Shown here piece after piece: positions 21,901-33,600 of a stretch of DNA of 64,000 bases. Made by a program: the position numbers and the translations under genes. Below the pieces are notes generated by a model. The model was not told the DNA's origin. It did not search any database and worked only from the letters and a program-made list of their open reading frames with translations. The DNA lies in NCBI GenBank assembly GCA_033398695.1, contig CM065809.1:170428501-170492500 (forward strand), read 5' to 3'. Numbering within the stretch: the first letter of the stretch is position 1; every line of letters starts with the position of its first letter. The DNA is from Orobanche coerulescens (taxonomy: Eukaryota; Streptophyta; Magnoliopsida; Lamiales; Orobanchaceae).

Positions 21901-23538
21901 TAGCACAATAGTCAAATTATTGAAACAATCATCAAAAGTGGTTCCAAACACAGAAAAGTCGTCCATGAATACCTCGATGGATTTTTCTAACAAGTCGGAG
22001 AATATGGATAGAATGCACCTTTGAAAAGTAGTGGGAGCATTGCAAAGACCAAACGGCATCCTCCTAAAGGCAAAAGTGCCAAAAGGGCAAGTGAAAGTGG
22101 TCTTCTCTTGATCCTCCGGAGCAATGGGAATCTGATAGAAACCTGAAAGACCATCTAGAAAACAGTAATAATCATGCCCAGCTAAACGTTCCAACATTTG
22201 ATCAATGAAAGGAAGGGGAAAATGATCTTTTTTTGTTACGGCATTTAATTTCCGGTAATCAATGCACATTCTCCAACTGGTTACTGTTCTAGTGGGCACC
22301 AATTCATTTTTATCATTACGAACCACCGTTATTACAGATTTCTTAGGCACTACATGCACAGGACTCACCCACTTACTGTCGGATATCGGGTAGATGACTC
22401 CGACATCTAGCAATTTCAAAACTTCTTTTTTCACAACTTCCTGCATGTTCGGATTCAAACGCCTTTGAGGTTGCCTAACCGGTTTAACATTTTCCTCAAG
22501 AATTATTTTATGCATGCACCTAACAGGATTTATTCCCTTGATATCGGAAATACTCCACCCAATCGCTTCCTTTAAATTAGTTAGAACTTCTACTAATTTG
22601 TTTTCTTGCAAGGGAGTTAATTCGGAAGAGACAATTACAGGGTAAGTGTCACTTTTGCCTAAGAAAACATATTTAAGATGTGCCGGAAGTTCTTTCAATT
22701 CAAGTTGGGGTGGGGTGATTTCAACGGGCTCCTCAAATTTTAATTCCAATGGCATTTTAAAACTGTCAACTTCATCAATTGTTTCGGAATTATCTAACAA
22801 TGCAACATATTCTTCAATTTCTAGATTATTAAGCCCCATATCATGCTCAACGGTTAGAGCATCATGCAACGTGTCCCCTACATCATCATGAAAATTTGTA
22901 TCATTAACCAAAGAATCAATGCAATCAATAAAATTCACATCATGGGCAGCATAAATATGAGAAGGGATAGGAAGTGAACTGAACACGTTGATTTCCACGG
23001 TTTCGCCCAAGACGGTCATGGTGACCTTTCCTTCATCAACATTGACGATTGTTTTTGTCATACGCATGAATGGCCGTCCTAGAAGTATTGTCCCTTCGTT
23101 TTCGCTTGTTCCGAAATCGCTCATCTCCAAGATAACAAAATCGGCCGGAATCACCAACTTGTCCACTTGCACCAATAAGTCTTCAATGACTCCCTTGGGG
23201 TATTTCACCGACCTATCCGTCATTTGAAGAGTCATTCTTGTCGGTTTGATTTCCCCGAGTCCAAGCCTCAAATAGGTCGAGTAAGGCATGAGATTCACAC
23301 TTGCCCCCAAATCTAACATCCCACGAGCAACTTTCTTATCTCCCATAGTGATGTCGATCATAAAACTTCTAGGATTGCCTTTCTTTTGACCCCTTGCTTC
23401 TACCTCGTAGAGCACCACTTTCTCGTTCCCATTGTATCTTCTTTTGTTGGAGGTCAACTCTTTGAAAAATTTTGTATAAGCGGGAATGTTCTTCACAACA
23501 TCCAAAAGAGGTAAGTTGACATGAACCTTCGAAAGCAT
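21901..23538 (-). pseudogene. pol: Athila A protease and reverse transcriptase
   Basis: This is a long open minus-strand frame. Protease shows MLDLGASVNLMPYSTY near 23320, the D-x-G active-site pattern of Athila. Reverse transcriptase follows with CIDYRKLNAVTKKDHFPLPF near 22260, [13 protein letters not shown] near 22050 and [10 protein letters not shown] near 21960. The frame is intact until the one-base deletion near 21898. Its amino end (MLSKVHVNLPLLDVV) is internal to the polyprotein, and the upstream part was removed by the deletion at the gag border. Confidence 0.9.
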
Positions 23539-23578
23539 GTCGTAGATTTCGGAAAATTGCTCATCTTGCTTTGCTTTT

Positions 23579-24577
23579 CTAAGTCGGCGCAGAAAAGGAA
23601 TTGGTGGCTTGTCTCTCCGTCAAACCCCAAAACGAACCACCGGCTGCATTATCTACCGCTCCTTGGCAATATTGAGTCAATCCGACATAGAAGAATTGAT
23701 TAAGTAGTTGAAGCGGATAGTGATGGTGTGGGCATTGAATGAGTAGCATTTTGAATCGATCCCATGCTTCGTGAAATGCCTCTCCGTCTTGTTTTCCGAA
23801 AGTTGAGATTTGAGTTCTCAATTGCGTAGTCTTTGAATGGGAGAAGTACTTGGTAATGAATTTATCGTAAACTTTATCCCATGTTCTTAGTGAGCCGGGC
23901 GCCAAAGTCATCAACCATTGTTTCGCCCCATCCTTCAGTGTATAAGGGAAGCACTTCATCCTTAGTTGATCCTCGCTCAACCCATTAAATAGGAAGCTGT
24001 CAATCGCCACATAGAAGTCTCGGGTGAATGATACCGGATCCTCTCGTGCTAATCCGTGAAATGAGGGCAATTTCTCGATGTGAAATCCGCTTATGTGGTA
24101 GTTCCTTGCGGCCGGTGCTAAATGGATGCATGAAATGGCGGTGTTCACCACGGGCTTTGCATAGTCTCGCATTAGATGTTCAACCGGAGGTTGTTGCGGA
24201 ATGTTGTAGTTTGCTTCCATCCCATATTGAGGTCCGGGATAATAATTTGCTCCATATTGCATTCCAACGGCTGATTGTCTCGGATAGAAGTATCTCTTTT
24301 GTTGAGCTTCGGGTATCCCTTGATTGCGCCCAACATTCTCATATCTCGGAAACCTTGGTTGACGAATTTCTTCCTCATCTATATTTTGTGCAACATTCTC
24401 AACCCTCGGTTGACGAGGGTTATCTTCTTGGAGCATAAGTCGCTCTTCGAGATCCGGATTCACCTCGTCGTTTGCCATTGATGTTGTGGCCATTATTTTT
24501 GGTGCTCTAATCCTTTGAACTTCGTCTATGGGCGGAAGAATCGGGTTACCCAACGATCTTCTACCAAGCATAAACAA
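23579..24577 (-). pseudogene. gag: Athila A gag, C-terminal part deleted
   Basis: The amino end and capsid region are open (MFMLGRRSLGNPILPPIDE; SFHGLAREDPVSF; GAKQWLMTLAPGSL; FHEAWDRFKMLL). After GGSFWGLTERQA the sequence jumps to the protease-proximal end. Against Athila B, 839 bases corresponding to 34394-35232 are missing, with the four bases GCTT at both ends of the lost segment. The zinc knuckle is therefore gone and the frame shifts. The start at 24577 is upstream of a conserved Gag head and downstream of the primer site. Confidence 0.88.
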
Positions 24578-24688
24578 AAGAATTTAGAGCGAATTTTTAG
24601 ACTTTTATCGAAAATAATGAAAACGGAGAAATGATCAAGAAAAACAATTCAACTATTATTAAAACAAGATCAAAAATTAAACGCCAAT

Positions 24689-24705
24689 TCCCAAGAACGG
24701 CGCCA
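24689..24705 (-). other. Degenerate tRNA-Asp primer-binding site of Athila A
   Basis: The minus-strand TGGCGCCGTTCTTGGGA keeps the first ten bases of the tRNA-Asp site seen intact in Athila B at 36312-36328, then diverges. It lies a few bases inside the LTR. Confidence 0.8.
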
Positions 24706-24711
24706 AAAACT

Positions 24712-26479
24712 TGATGGACAAATTAAATACTCGCAAGTGTACGAATCGCTTTTGTAGGAAGCGGCAAGTAACTCCGAGGTCGATCTCTCGAGGAATTGGA
24801 AACGGTTTAAAATTCGATAATGTTCGGCAAATAGTCAAATGAACAAAAGTAAAATAAATTAAAATACAACATTGGTTCGATTGGATTACAATTACTAATG
24901 CATAAAATTAAATTAAACTAAGCGATAACAACACCAAATTAATTGCCGGATAATTGAGAGATAACAATAATGAGGTTGATATGGGAATTTAGAGTCACCG
25001 ACATACACGTAATAAATTATTAGTTCCGATACTCAAATAAATAAGGTTTGGAATTATCGATTGCTCACGATTAAAAGAAATCCGTTTGATGGCGGTAATT
25101 CTAAAAAATCACGATTGTTCTCAACGAAAATAAGGGATACTCTTTTGATGGGGATGAATCCCTAACTAACAATCAATTAACCGACTACTTTTGATGAGGT
25201 AAATCGTTAAAAGATCGCGTGAAAAAGCTCGAGAACATTCACAATCATTTCTTTCGGGTCGTTTGATGGCGAACACCGACAAAACCCTCTATTTGAATAA
25301 TAATAACAACAATGAAAAAGGTTTGATGATCTAAATCAAAAGTTCTTATACGAAGAACGAACAAGAGGAACAATCCCAAACTTTTACCTGGAAAATCAAA
25401 AGGAACTAACAATCGAAACATGTGTGTGGCTATATCTAAAAACCCATATGAAAAGATTAGCTACACATGATTATTTCAACAACAATAATGGAAATTGTAA
25501 AACAAAACATGGTAGAAACTTCCCTTGTAAATGCCGAAATCGAATTCCCGATGAAGGTTTGATGATCTTCTTTTAAGAACTCACAACAAAATGATACAAG
25601 GAATTATTATATCTCACAAATATATTTTTCACTCAAGAACATACAAGGAAGATGATGAAACAATCTCACTTTTTCCTCACTTTTTGGTGTTTTCTCCCTC
25701 AATCTTGTGTTTTTCACCCAAGAATATCTTCCACAAGATGCATATCCCAAAAATGCTCTCCACCTCCTTTTTTATAGCCAAAAGTATCAAAAGAAGGCTT
25801 AAAGTTGTGCAAAAATGTCAAGGAAAATGACTTGCACCGAAAAGTGACACGGCCCGTGTCCTGGGATACGGCCGTGTCGTACTGCCCTGGATAAAGGAAA
25901 AGGTGTTCTGTATTGAGACTCGGCCGTGTCCCATGACACGGCCGTGTTGCACTGCACAGGAGAAGCAAAACCGACTGGATCGGGCACGGCCGTGTCATAA
26001 AAGACACGGTCGTGTTGTACTCATCCGGAAATAGGATTTTTCACTGGAACGAGACCCGATCGTGTTATATGGCACGGCCGAGTTGTTTTCTTCCGATTTT
26101 TGGTCTTTTTCCGCTTGATCCCTCGTTCTTGTATCAATACACCTCGGATTTTAGCATATGATATACCGTTTCGAAGCTAATTTCACGAGGAATTTATATC
26201 AAAGGAAAACACATCTCAATTTGGAGTGGAGATTCTGGAATTTAGGACATTCGACCGATACTGCTTCAATCTTTCGTCGTTTTAGGCCCCGTTTTAGCTC
26301 TTGATCGTCATAAACTCCAATATTAGCTATGAAAATGCATATTTCACCACAATCTTCGCATGGTTACCTATAAATTAAAAACACAAAATACCACGCATAA
26401 AAGAGAACAAGAATACTAAAAAGCAAACAAAAACACAACTAGAGAGAACAGAATGAGTCGATCAAGAATCGACTCATCA
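24712..26479 (-). repeat. Athila LTR shared by elements A and B
   Basis: 1768 bases. On its left is the primer site of element A and on its right the polypurine tract of element B, so one LTR serves as 5' LTR of A and 3' LTR of B. It matches 36335-38106. On the minus strand it begins TGATGAGTCG, with a perfect 9-base hairpin at 26454-26476. It has GACACGGCCGTGTC-type words at 25848-26090 and a TATA box at 25766-25779, then a long AT-rich leader. Confidence 0.93.
25848..26090. promoter_or_regulatory. Palindrome array of the shared Athila LTR
   Basis: GACACGGCCGTGTC and close variants recur about eight times upstream (minus strand) of the TATA box at 25766-25779. The equivalent array is at 37470-37710 in the other Athila LTR. 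Confidence 0.75.
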
Positions 26480-26490
26480 AACCCCCCCCA
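26480..26490 (-). other. Polypurine tract of Athila B
   Basis: On the minus strand a run of eight G followed by TT directly precedes the LTR start TGATGAG. This is where the 3' priming tract is expected. Confidence 0.85.
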
Positions 26491-28078
26491 AACTTGAACT
26501 TTGATCATCCCGAGTAATGCATTTTAAAATAATCACTCACAAAGGGGAACTCAACTGTCAAAATACTTCAAAGGGCCTCTTCGAAAATTTCATCAATACG
26601 CACAAGTAAAATAAGTCGAGTTCTACAAAGTTTTCAAACCTCCGGGGTGCTTCCTTAACATCATAGTCAATAGTTGGCAATATAAACCTCACCGGTCAAG
26701 TGTATTCACTCACTCTCAAAGTGATAGGGGTAAGTAAACGCTCGGAACTCATTCAATGAAATAAGGAACCCCATAGGCTTGCCAATCGTCGTCATCTCTA
26801 CCACTGTTTTGTCCATGTAATATTTTCGTGAATCAAAAAGGGCTTTACTCGGCTTGTAATGTAGGCTTGGGTCGAGGTGGGATAAATATGGCTAAAGTGA
26901 CTTGACTTGAGCAATTTTAGAACTATATCACCATTTACGCTATAGAAGCTCAAGATTTTTGAAGTTTCCTTCTTTCATCCCCTTAATTATGAATCACTAA
27001 CAAGCACTATCGAAAGTGAAAAACGCAGCATCAAACCCTCCTTATTGCTCCGATTTTTTTTTTTAGCTTGGGTTGTTTTCGGATCCGTTTTACGCGAATG
27101 TAAACGATGGGTCACAGGAATACACCCGGTTACTTGGATCAAAATATACACAACTACTTCCAAGCATACTAATATCTAAGGTAACCGTTTTATGCGAATA
27201 TAAACATGGGTCACATGAATACACCCGGTTACTAAGTTCCCAAAAATAGCGGAGTAATTATTTTCACCAATTCAACACTCCCAACAATATGTATATCACC
27301 CAATGTCACCACAATCTTAGTATCCTCGTCAAAAATATTTTCTAATCGCTCAAGTATGGATCGAAGGATTATAGTAATGGAAAGCTCGATATGTGGTTTA
27401 AAAATGAAATAGATAATGACCTCAATTGGGTTTATTTAAGGAATGATCAAATGTTGGGTTGGCCAAAATCGAAGGGTTAGGATCAAAGGCGCCAAAAATC
27501 ATTTTCACTCAATTTGCACACACACACACCAGTGGTTTTAAACAAGATACCAAGGCAACTTCTACAGTATTAAATCAAGAATGAAATACTCGACAATGAA
27601 ACTTGCATTTTAGAAAATGCACGAACGCTCGATAGCTCACAAGTAGGTTTGTTCATACCTCCAAGATATTAAAACTACTTATTCAATTTCACACCCGTTT
27701 CGATTATCAACAATTTTTCCTCAACAAATTATCCTCGATTTGTATATCAAAACAACGAAATAAATCCCGAGGCAATCCAAAAAAAATTCATACTTCAAAG
27801 TTTCTATCAAGTTTGTAAAATAAAAACACACCACAAATAAGTGCAAAAATGCTCAAAACACACCAAATAAAAGCACACCACAAATAAGTGCAAAAATGCT
27901 CAAAACACACAAAAATAAACAAACAAGCATAATAGTATCCGAAAATAAATAAAAACAAGAGTAATGAAGTACTTCTTGACCAATACCCCCCCAACTTGAA
28001 TTAAAGAATATACGAATGAAGGGGGGTATAGTATTTAAACAAGAGAATTTCATTGGTCAAGAAAAACTTACGACCGGT
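26491..28078 (-). other. 3' untranslated region of Athila B
   Basis: AT-rich and without a recognisable gene. There is a diverged direct repeat containing CGTTTTACGCGAATGTAAAC (27088) and CGTTTTATGCGAATATAAAC (27187), a short CA run near 27521, and a 47-base direct repeat with CACACCACAAATAAGTGCAA near 27828 and 27874. I see no regulatory site I can name. Confidence 0.6.
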
Positions 28079-29461
28079 TTACTGGTGGGGCGGAGGGAAG
28101 TGGCCTTGTTGGACATGCCACTCGTGCATTTGTCTCACAAGAGACAATATCTCACGTCGCTCCCGTATAGCCTCCTCTCGGTAGGCCACGAACTCCTCCC
28201 TTAATGTTGGGCGCGAGGGGGCACGTCCAATTTCGGCCCGCCTTAACGTCTCGGGCCGATCTCTCGTGCTTTCTTCTTCTTCTTCTTCTTCGCTCTCTTC
28301 TTCTTCTTCTTCTTCTTCATCCGTGCCTCTTTCATAAGCCTCCTCCTCTTCCATCCTCTCGGCTCTATCTTCATCCATAATGCACCGAGGTCGAACATTT
28401 CGGTCGAGAGGGCTGTGACCCGGTGGAGCCAATCCAGCTGATATCCGTGCTCGTCTATGTGCCTCCGTAGCCATTTGTAGATTTTCCATGTCCCGAATAT
28501 TATTTATGGTTGTCAAAGGCGGATTCGGGAGGAGGAAGTGGTCGTTGTCGGTCTGGAGGAAGACTATGCGTTGTTCATAGTCCAGGATGTTCATCACCTT
28601 CATCACGGAGATCGAGAGAAGCTTATTTCCAGGAAGGGGAGTCCTCTGAGCTAAGGAAATACCGAAGTGTAGTGCGATAGGGGTAATCAAACCCCCTATC
28701 CATATCTCCCCCTTAGGCTTTGTCACGATATCCTCAAAATATTCCGCTACCATAGCCCCGGTTGTCGGAATTGAGTCATCGAGCATGTGAGTCAGGATGT
28801 ATAACTCCCGAAGTGAAATGGGCCCGGTTTCCTTTCGGCCATATATTGTATTCGCAATCACCTTGTGTAGGTATCTGAGTATGGGATTGCGAATGTTCGA
28901 TCCTTTAGCCGATCTTGCAATATAATATCGCGCCTCACTCCCTGGGTATTCTACCATGGCTCTCTAATATGTTTCACAAGCGAACCGGTTTATCGGGTAA
29001 TGGCCGTTGTGTCTTGCATGATAAATTTCCTCCAACTAGACGATAGTCAGTCTCTCTTCGTTGTTATTGATCCGGAATGTCATTTCGGTCGGTTCTCGAG
29101 TCACCGGGTCTCTTCTTATAGTGAGAGTGCTGAGAAACTCCATCGTCAGACACCTATAAATCGGCCATTGTTGAGACATCATCCACGCCCAATGCACTCT
29201 TTCAAGGAATTTCATCACATCTTCCCTTATCCCCATTGCGTTCATGCATTCGTCATCGGGCCACCTCGTAGGGAGCATTTTTTTCTGACCCAGCATTTCC
29301 CACCTTTCATATTGTGTTTCAGGGAGATTGATTCCATAAGACTCCGGAGTTTCCACAGCCCTTTGAATAGCCATTCTTGCCGGCTGCACTTGTTCCCCAC
29401 CATTCCTACCCCTTCTGCGTTGTGAATTTCCTCGTCCTCTTCCTCGTGCCATTTTCTGCAA
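28079..29461 (-). pseudogene. Athila ORF-1-type protein downstream of integrase, two stops
   Basis: The minus-strand frame starts with an Arg/Gly-rich head (MARGRGRGNSQRRRGR), then a conserved region with RWPDDECMNAMGIREDVM, RRDPVTREPTEMTF and, past the breaks, ELYILTHMLDDSIPTTGAMV and GEIWIGGLITPIALHFGI, followed by a long acidic Glu run and a charged tail. This matches the Athila ORF-1 family found after integrase. Its role is not established, and I see no signal peptide or membrane segment to support an envelope function. Two TAG codons (29036-29038 and 28964-28966) interrupt one continuous frame of about 460 codons; both could derive from CAG. No frameshift is visible. Confidence 0.85.
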
Positions 29462-30059
29462 AAAAATTTCAATCTATCATTATCTAAGGACTTGATAACG
29501 TATTCCTCCCCCAAACTTATAGCAAACAATGAAATTCTCCCAATATAAATATTATTAATCAATACAACTCCTAAGCAAAATCTATCATTTGAATTCATCA
29601 TCTTCATTGTGGAAAACATCCCTTAATTACAAGAATTTCCAATCGAGAAATTTAATCATCAAGCATGAAGAATTATCGAAAATCCCCAAATTTCATCACC
29701 TTCAATTTATTCAAGAACCCTAGATAATTAAGGACTAGCGATTCAAATCATCATAGCATGTTCATAACCATGAATAATCATCAAAAATATGAGAAACATA
29801 CCGTGATTTCGGAGATATTGAAGAGAGAAAAAAATTAAAGCCCGGTCCCAATTCGTCCGATTTGCTCATTTGAAGAGTGAAATTGGTTTGAAAAATGATG
29901 ATTACATAGTAGAGTCTTGTATCTCCCCTCGATTTTGCACAAAATTTCTTTAAAAACGAAGAGAAAAATTGGAAGTGTAGAAGCTAGGGTTCGCAGGGTT
30001 CGGAGGGAGGAAGAAAAATAAAATTTGGAGAAGATAAAAATGGGGAATCGGCCGTGCTT
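29462..30059 (-). other. Leader upstream of the Athila ORF
   Basis: Non-coding and AT-rich. On the minus strand it follows the TATA box at 30060-30072 and runs about 600 bases to the ORF start, including a CT-rich and AACCCTAG-containing stretch near 29990-30040 that resembles a plant 5' leader. Confidence 0.5.
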
Positions 30060-30370
30060 CCTTTTATATAAGACTGACTGACACGGCCGTGTTGCATATG
30101 ACACGGTCGTGTCGAACTGTTCTAAATAAGCAAAAACTCACTGTCGACCGACTCGGCCGTGTCCTATGACACGGTCGTGTCATACTATCCCAGAAAATCA
30201 AAATTCACTGTATTGACACCCGGCCGTGTCCTGTGACACGGTCGTGTCGTGCTGTTCGGAATAATCAAATTCTCACTGTCCCGAGACTCGGCCGTGTCCT
30301 ACTATTCAGAATAAGCAAAACCCTCATGTTTTGAGACGCGGCCGTGCCAAAGGTAACTCGGCCATGTCCA
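30060..30370 (-). promoter_or_regulatory. Internal promoter-like block of Athila B
   Basis: On the minus strand, repeated ACACGGCCGTGT-like words (30081-30370) lead directly into TTATATAAAAGG (30072-30060). This is the same array plus TATA arrangement as in the Athila LTR, but inside the element and ahead of the last ORF. It suggests separate transcription of that ORF. The suggestion rests on layout alone. Confidence 0.6.
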
Positions 30371-30630
30371 ACCTGCCCAGATTTTTAGTTTCTGAAAACG
30401 CACTCGTTTCCTGCAATTTTAACACCCACAGTTGAACCGGTCAGTTTTGAATCGAGTAAAAACAAATAAGAAAAATAAATGTGAAAAACAAAAGACAAAA
30501 AAATCTAATTAAACCGTTGGGTTGCCTCCCAAGTAGCGCTTTTTATAGTCATTAATTCGACGTTTTCCCGTTTTGCTCAAGCTTCAACGTCGTGCACCTC
30601 TATGCACTCAAACGCATTGATTTCTTCGAT
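30371..30630 (-). other. Spacer after integrase of Athila B
   Basis: A short non-coding stretch between the end of the integrase reading and the internal array. It is AT-rich and includes a GTTGGGTTGCCTCCCAAGTA block near 30520 without a recognised function. Confidence 0.4.
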
Positions 30631-33600
30631 TCATCCGAAATACGGCTTCACTCTATGCCCGTTTACCGTAAAGTGCTCGTTCTTCCACGGATCAAGAAGT
30701 TCTACTGCTCCGTGCGGCCATACTTTAACGACCTTAAACAGTCCACCCCATCGCGATACCAATTTTCCGGGCATGAGCTTAAGACGGGAGTTATGTAACA
30801 AAACATCCATCCCGGGTTCGAGAGATTTACGAATGATACGCTTATCATGATACCGTTTCGTCCGTTCTTTGTAAAGTTTAGCGTTTTCGTACGCCTCATA
30901 TCGCATCTTATCGAGCTCATTTAAATGTAAAAGTCGTTCCTCGCCCGCCTTTTGTTGATCTAAATTGATCGCTTTGATTGCCTAATACGCCTTGTGTTCC
31001 AACTCAACGGGTAGGTGACATGCTTTCCCAAATACTAGGCAATACGGGCTCATTCCAATTGGAGTTTTGTAGGCCATGCGGTATGCCCATAAAGCGTCAT
31101 TCAACTTCAATGCCCAGTCCTTTCTTGTCGGTTTCACCGTCTTTTCGAGCACTGCCTTTATTTGCCGATTGCTTACTTCTACTTGCCCGGAAGTTTGTGG
31201 ATGGTATGCCGTTGTGACCTTATGCATCACATTGTACTTCTTAAGCAAGCCTGCACGTTGTTTATTGCAAAAATGCGTGCCTCTGTCGCTGATTACAGCT
31301 CTGGGCGTCCCGAACCTGCAGAAAATCACATCCCTAAAAAAATTACAAACCACGTTAGCATCGTTAGTTCGGGTTGGAATTGCTTCCACCCACTTAGAGA
31401 CGTAGTCTACAGCAACTAGAATATACTCAAAACCATGGGAAAGTTGAAAAGGACCCATAAAATCAACTCCTCAAACATCGAAAAGTTCCACAACAAGATT
31501 GTTTGTCAACGGCATCTCATTCCTTTTGCTTATATTCCCCATTCGTTGACAACGATCGCAACTCTTGCAATGGTAATAGGCATCCTTAAATAATGTTGGC
31601 CAGTAGAATCCCGATTGAAGGACCTTGTGTACCATTTTCTTTGCGCTAAAATGTCCCCCACAATGCAACTCATGGCAAAATAACAATATGCTCTCGTGCT
31701 CTTCCTCCGGGATGCAACGTCGGAATATCTGATCAGGCCCCAACCTGAATAAGTAGGGCTCATCCCAAAAGTAATTCCTGCAGATGGAAACAAACCTCTT
31801 CTTCCCTTGATAGGTCAAGTCGGGCTGCAAAACACCACTAACAATGTAATTGACAATATCAGCATACCAAGGTGTCCTTGTTACATCGAATAATTGCTCG
31901 TCAGGGAAAGTTTCAACAATTGGCAAAGGATTATCGAGCTTAAAATTATCTCCCTCGGTTAGCCTAGATAGATGGTCGGCAACTACATTTTCCGAGCCCT
32001 TTTTATCTTTGAACTCCAAATCAAATTCTTGCAGCAGAAGAACCCACCGAATTAATCTTGGTTTTGCATCGGATTTTTTTAATAAATATTTCAATGCGGC
32101 GTGATCCGTATGCACAATTACTTTTGAGCCAACCAAGTAGGATCGAAATTTATCTAAAGAATACAAAACGGCTAAAAATTCTTTTTCGGTGGTGGTGTAA
32201 TTATCCTGAGCTTCATCGAGTGTTTTGCTCGCATAGTAAATCACGTGGAAAAATTTATTCACTCTTTGCCCCAAAACGGCACCTATAGCAAAGTCGGACG
32301 CATCGCACATAATTTCAAACGAGAGAGACCAATCGGGAGCAACAACAATAGGTGTGGAAGTTAACTTTTCTTTCAAAGCATTAAAACCGATTAAACATTC
32401 CTCGGTGAAATCAAATTTAGCATCTTTGCACAAAAGGTTACGCAAAGGGCGGGCAATTTTCGAAAATTTTTTAATGAAACGCCTATAAAACCCGGCATGC
32501 CCTAAAAAGCTTCGAACCTCTTTGACACATGAAGGCGGAGGTAATTTAACAATTAAATTAACTTTAGCCTTGTCAACCTCCATTCCTTTATTGGAAACCA
32601 CATGACATAGAACAAGACCTTGTTTTACCATAAAATGACTCTTTTCCCAACTAAGTGTAAGGTTACACTCAATAGATCGTTCTAGCACAATAGTCAAATT
32701 ATTTAAACAATCATCGAAAGTGGTTCCAAACACAGAAAAGTCATCCATGAATACCTCGATGGATTTTTCTAACAAGTCGGAGAATATGGATAGCATGCAC
32801 CTTTGAAAAGTAGCGGGAGCATTGCAAAGACCAAACGGCATCCTCCTAAAGGCAAAAGTGCCAAAAGGGCAAGTGAAAGTGGTCTTCTCTTGATCCTCCG
32901 GAGCAATGAGAATCTGATAGAAACCTGAAAGACCACCTATAAAACAGTAATAATCATGCCCAGCTAAACGTTACAACATTTGATCAATGAAAGGAAGGGG
33001 AAAATGATCTTTTTTTGTTACGGTATTTAATTTCCGGTAATCAATGCACATTCTCCAACCTAAGCATCGTTCTAGTGGGCACCAATTCATTTTTATCATT
33101 ACGAACCACCGTTATTCCAGATTTCTTAGGCACTACATGCACAGGACTCACCCACTTACTGTCAGATATCGGGTAGATGACTCCGACATCTAGCAATTTC
33201 AAAACTTCTTTTTTCACAACTTCCTGCATGTTCGGATTCAAACGCCTTTGAGGTTGCCTAATCGGTTTAACATTTTCCTCAAGAATTATTTTATGCATGC
33301 ACCTAACAGGACTTATTCCCTTGATATCGGAAATACTCCACCCAATCGCTTCCTTTAACTTAGTTAGAACTTCTACTAATTTGTTTTCTTGCAAGGGAGT
33401 TAATTTGGAAGAGACAATTACAGGGTAAGTGTCACTTTTGCCTAAGAAAACATATTTAAGATGTGCCAGAAGTTCTTTCAATTCAAGTTGGGGTGGGGTG
33501 ATTTCAACGGGCTCCTCAAATTTTAATTCCAATGGTATTTTAAAACTGTCAACTTCATCAATTGTTTCGGAATTATCTAACAATGCAACATATTCTTCAA

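Larger units (their letters stand above)
17334..26479 (-). mobile_element. Athila element A, left part outside the window
   Basis: Athila-type Ty3/gypsy element on the minus strand: LTR (24712-26479), degenerate tRNA-Asp primer site, gag, protease, reverse transcriptase, RNase H and the start of integrase. Integrase is split by a solo LTR (17611-20845) and then ended by the chromovirus (to 17333). The rest should lie left of the window. It is closely similar to Athila B and shares its LTR, giving an LTR-body-LTR-body arrangement. It carries an 839-base deletion at the gag/protease junction and a frameshift in reverse transcriptase. Confidence 0.9.

Noticed and set aside
28079..29461. Athila ORF as an envelope gene
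   Set aside because: I see no signal peptide, no membrane-spanning segment and no glycoprotein features; the conserved region fits the Athila ORF-1 family instead.
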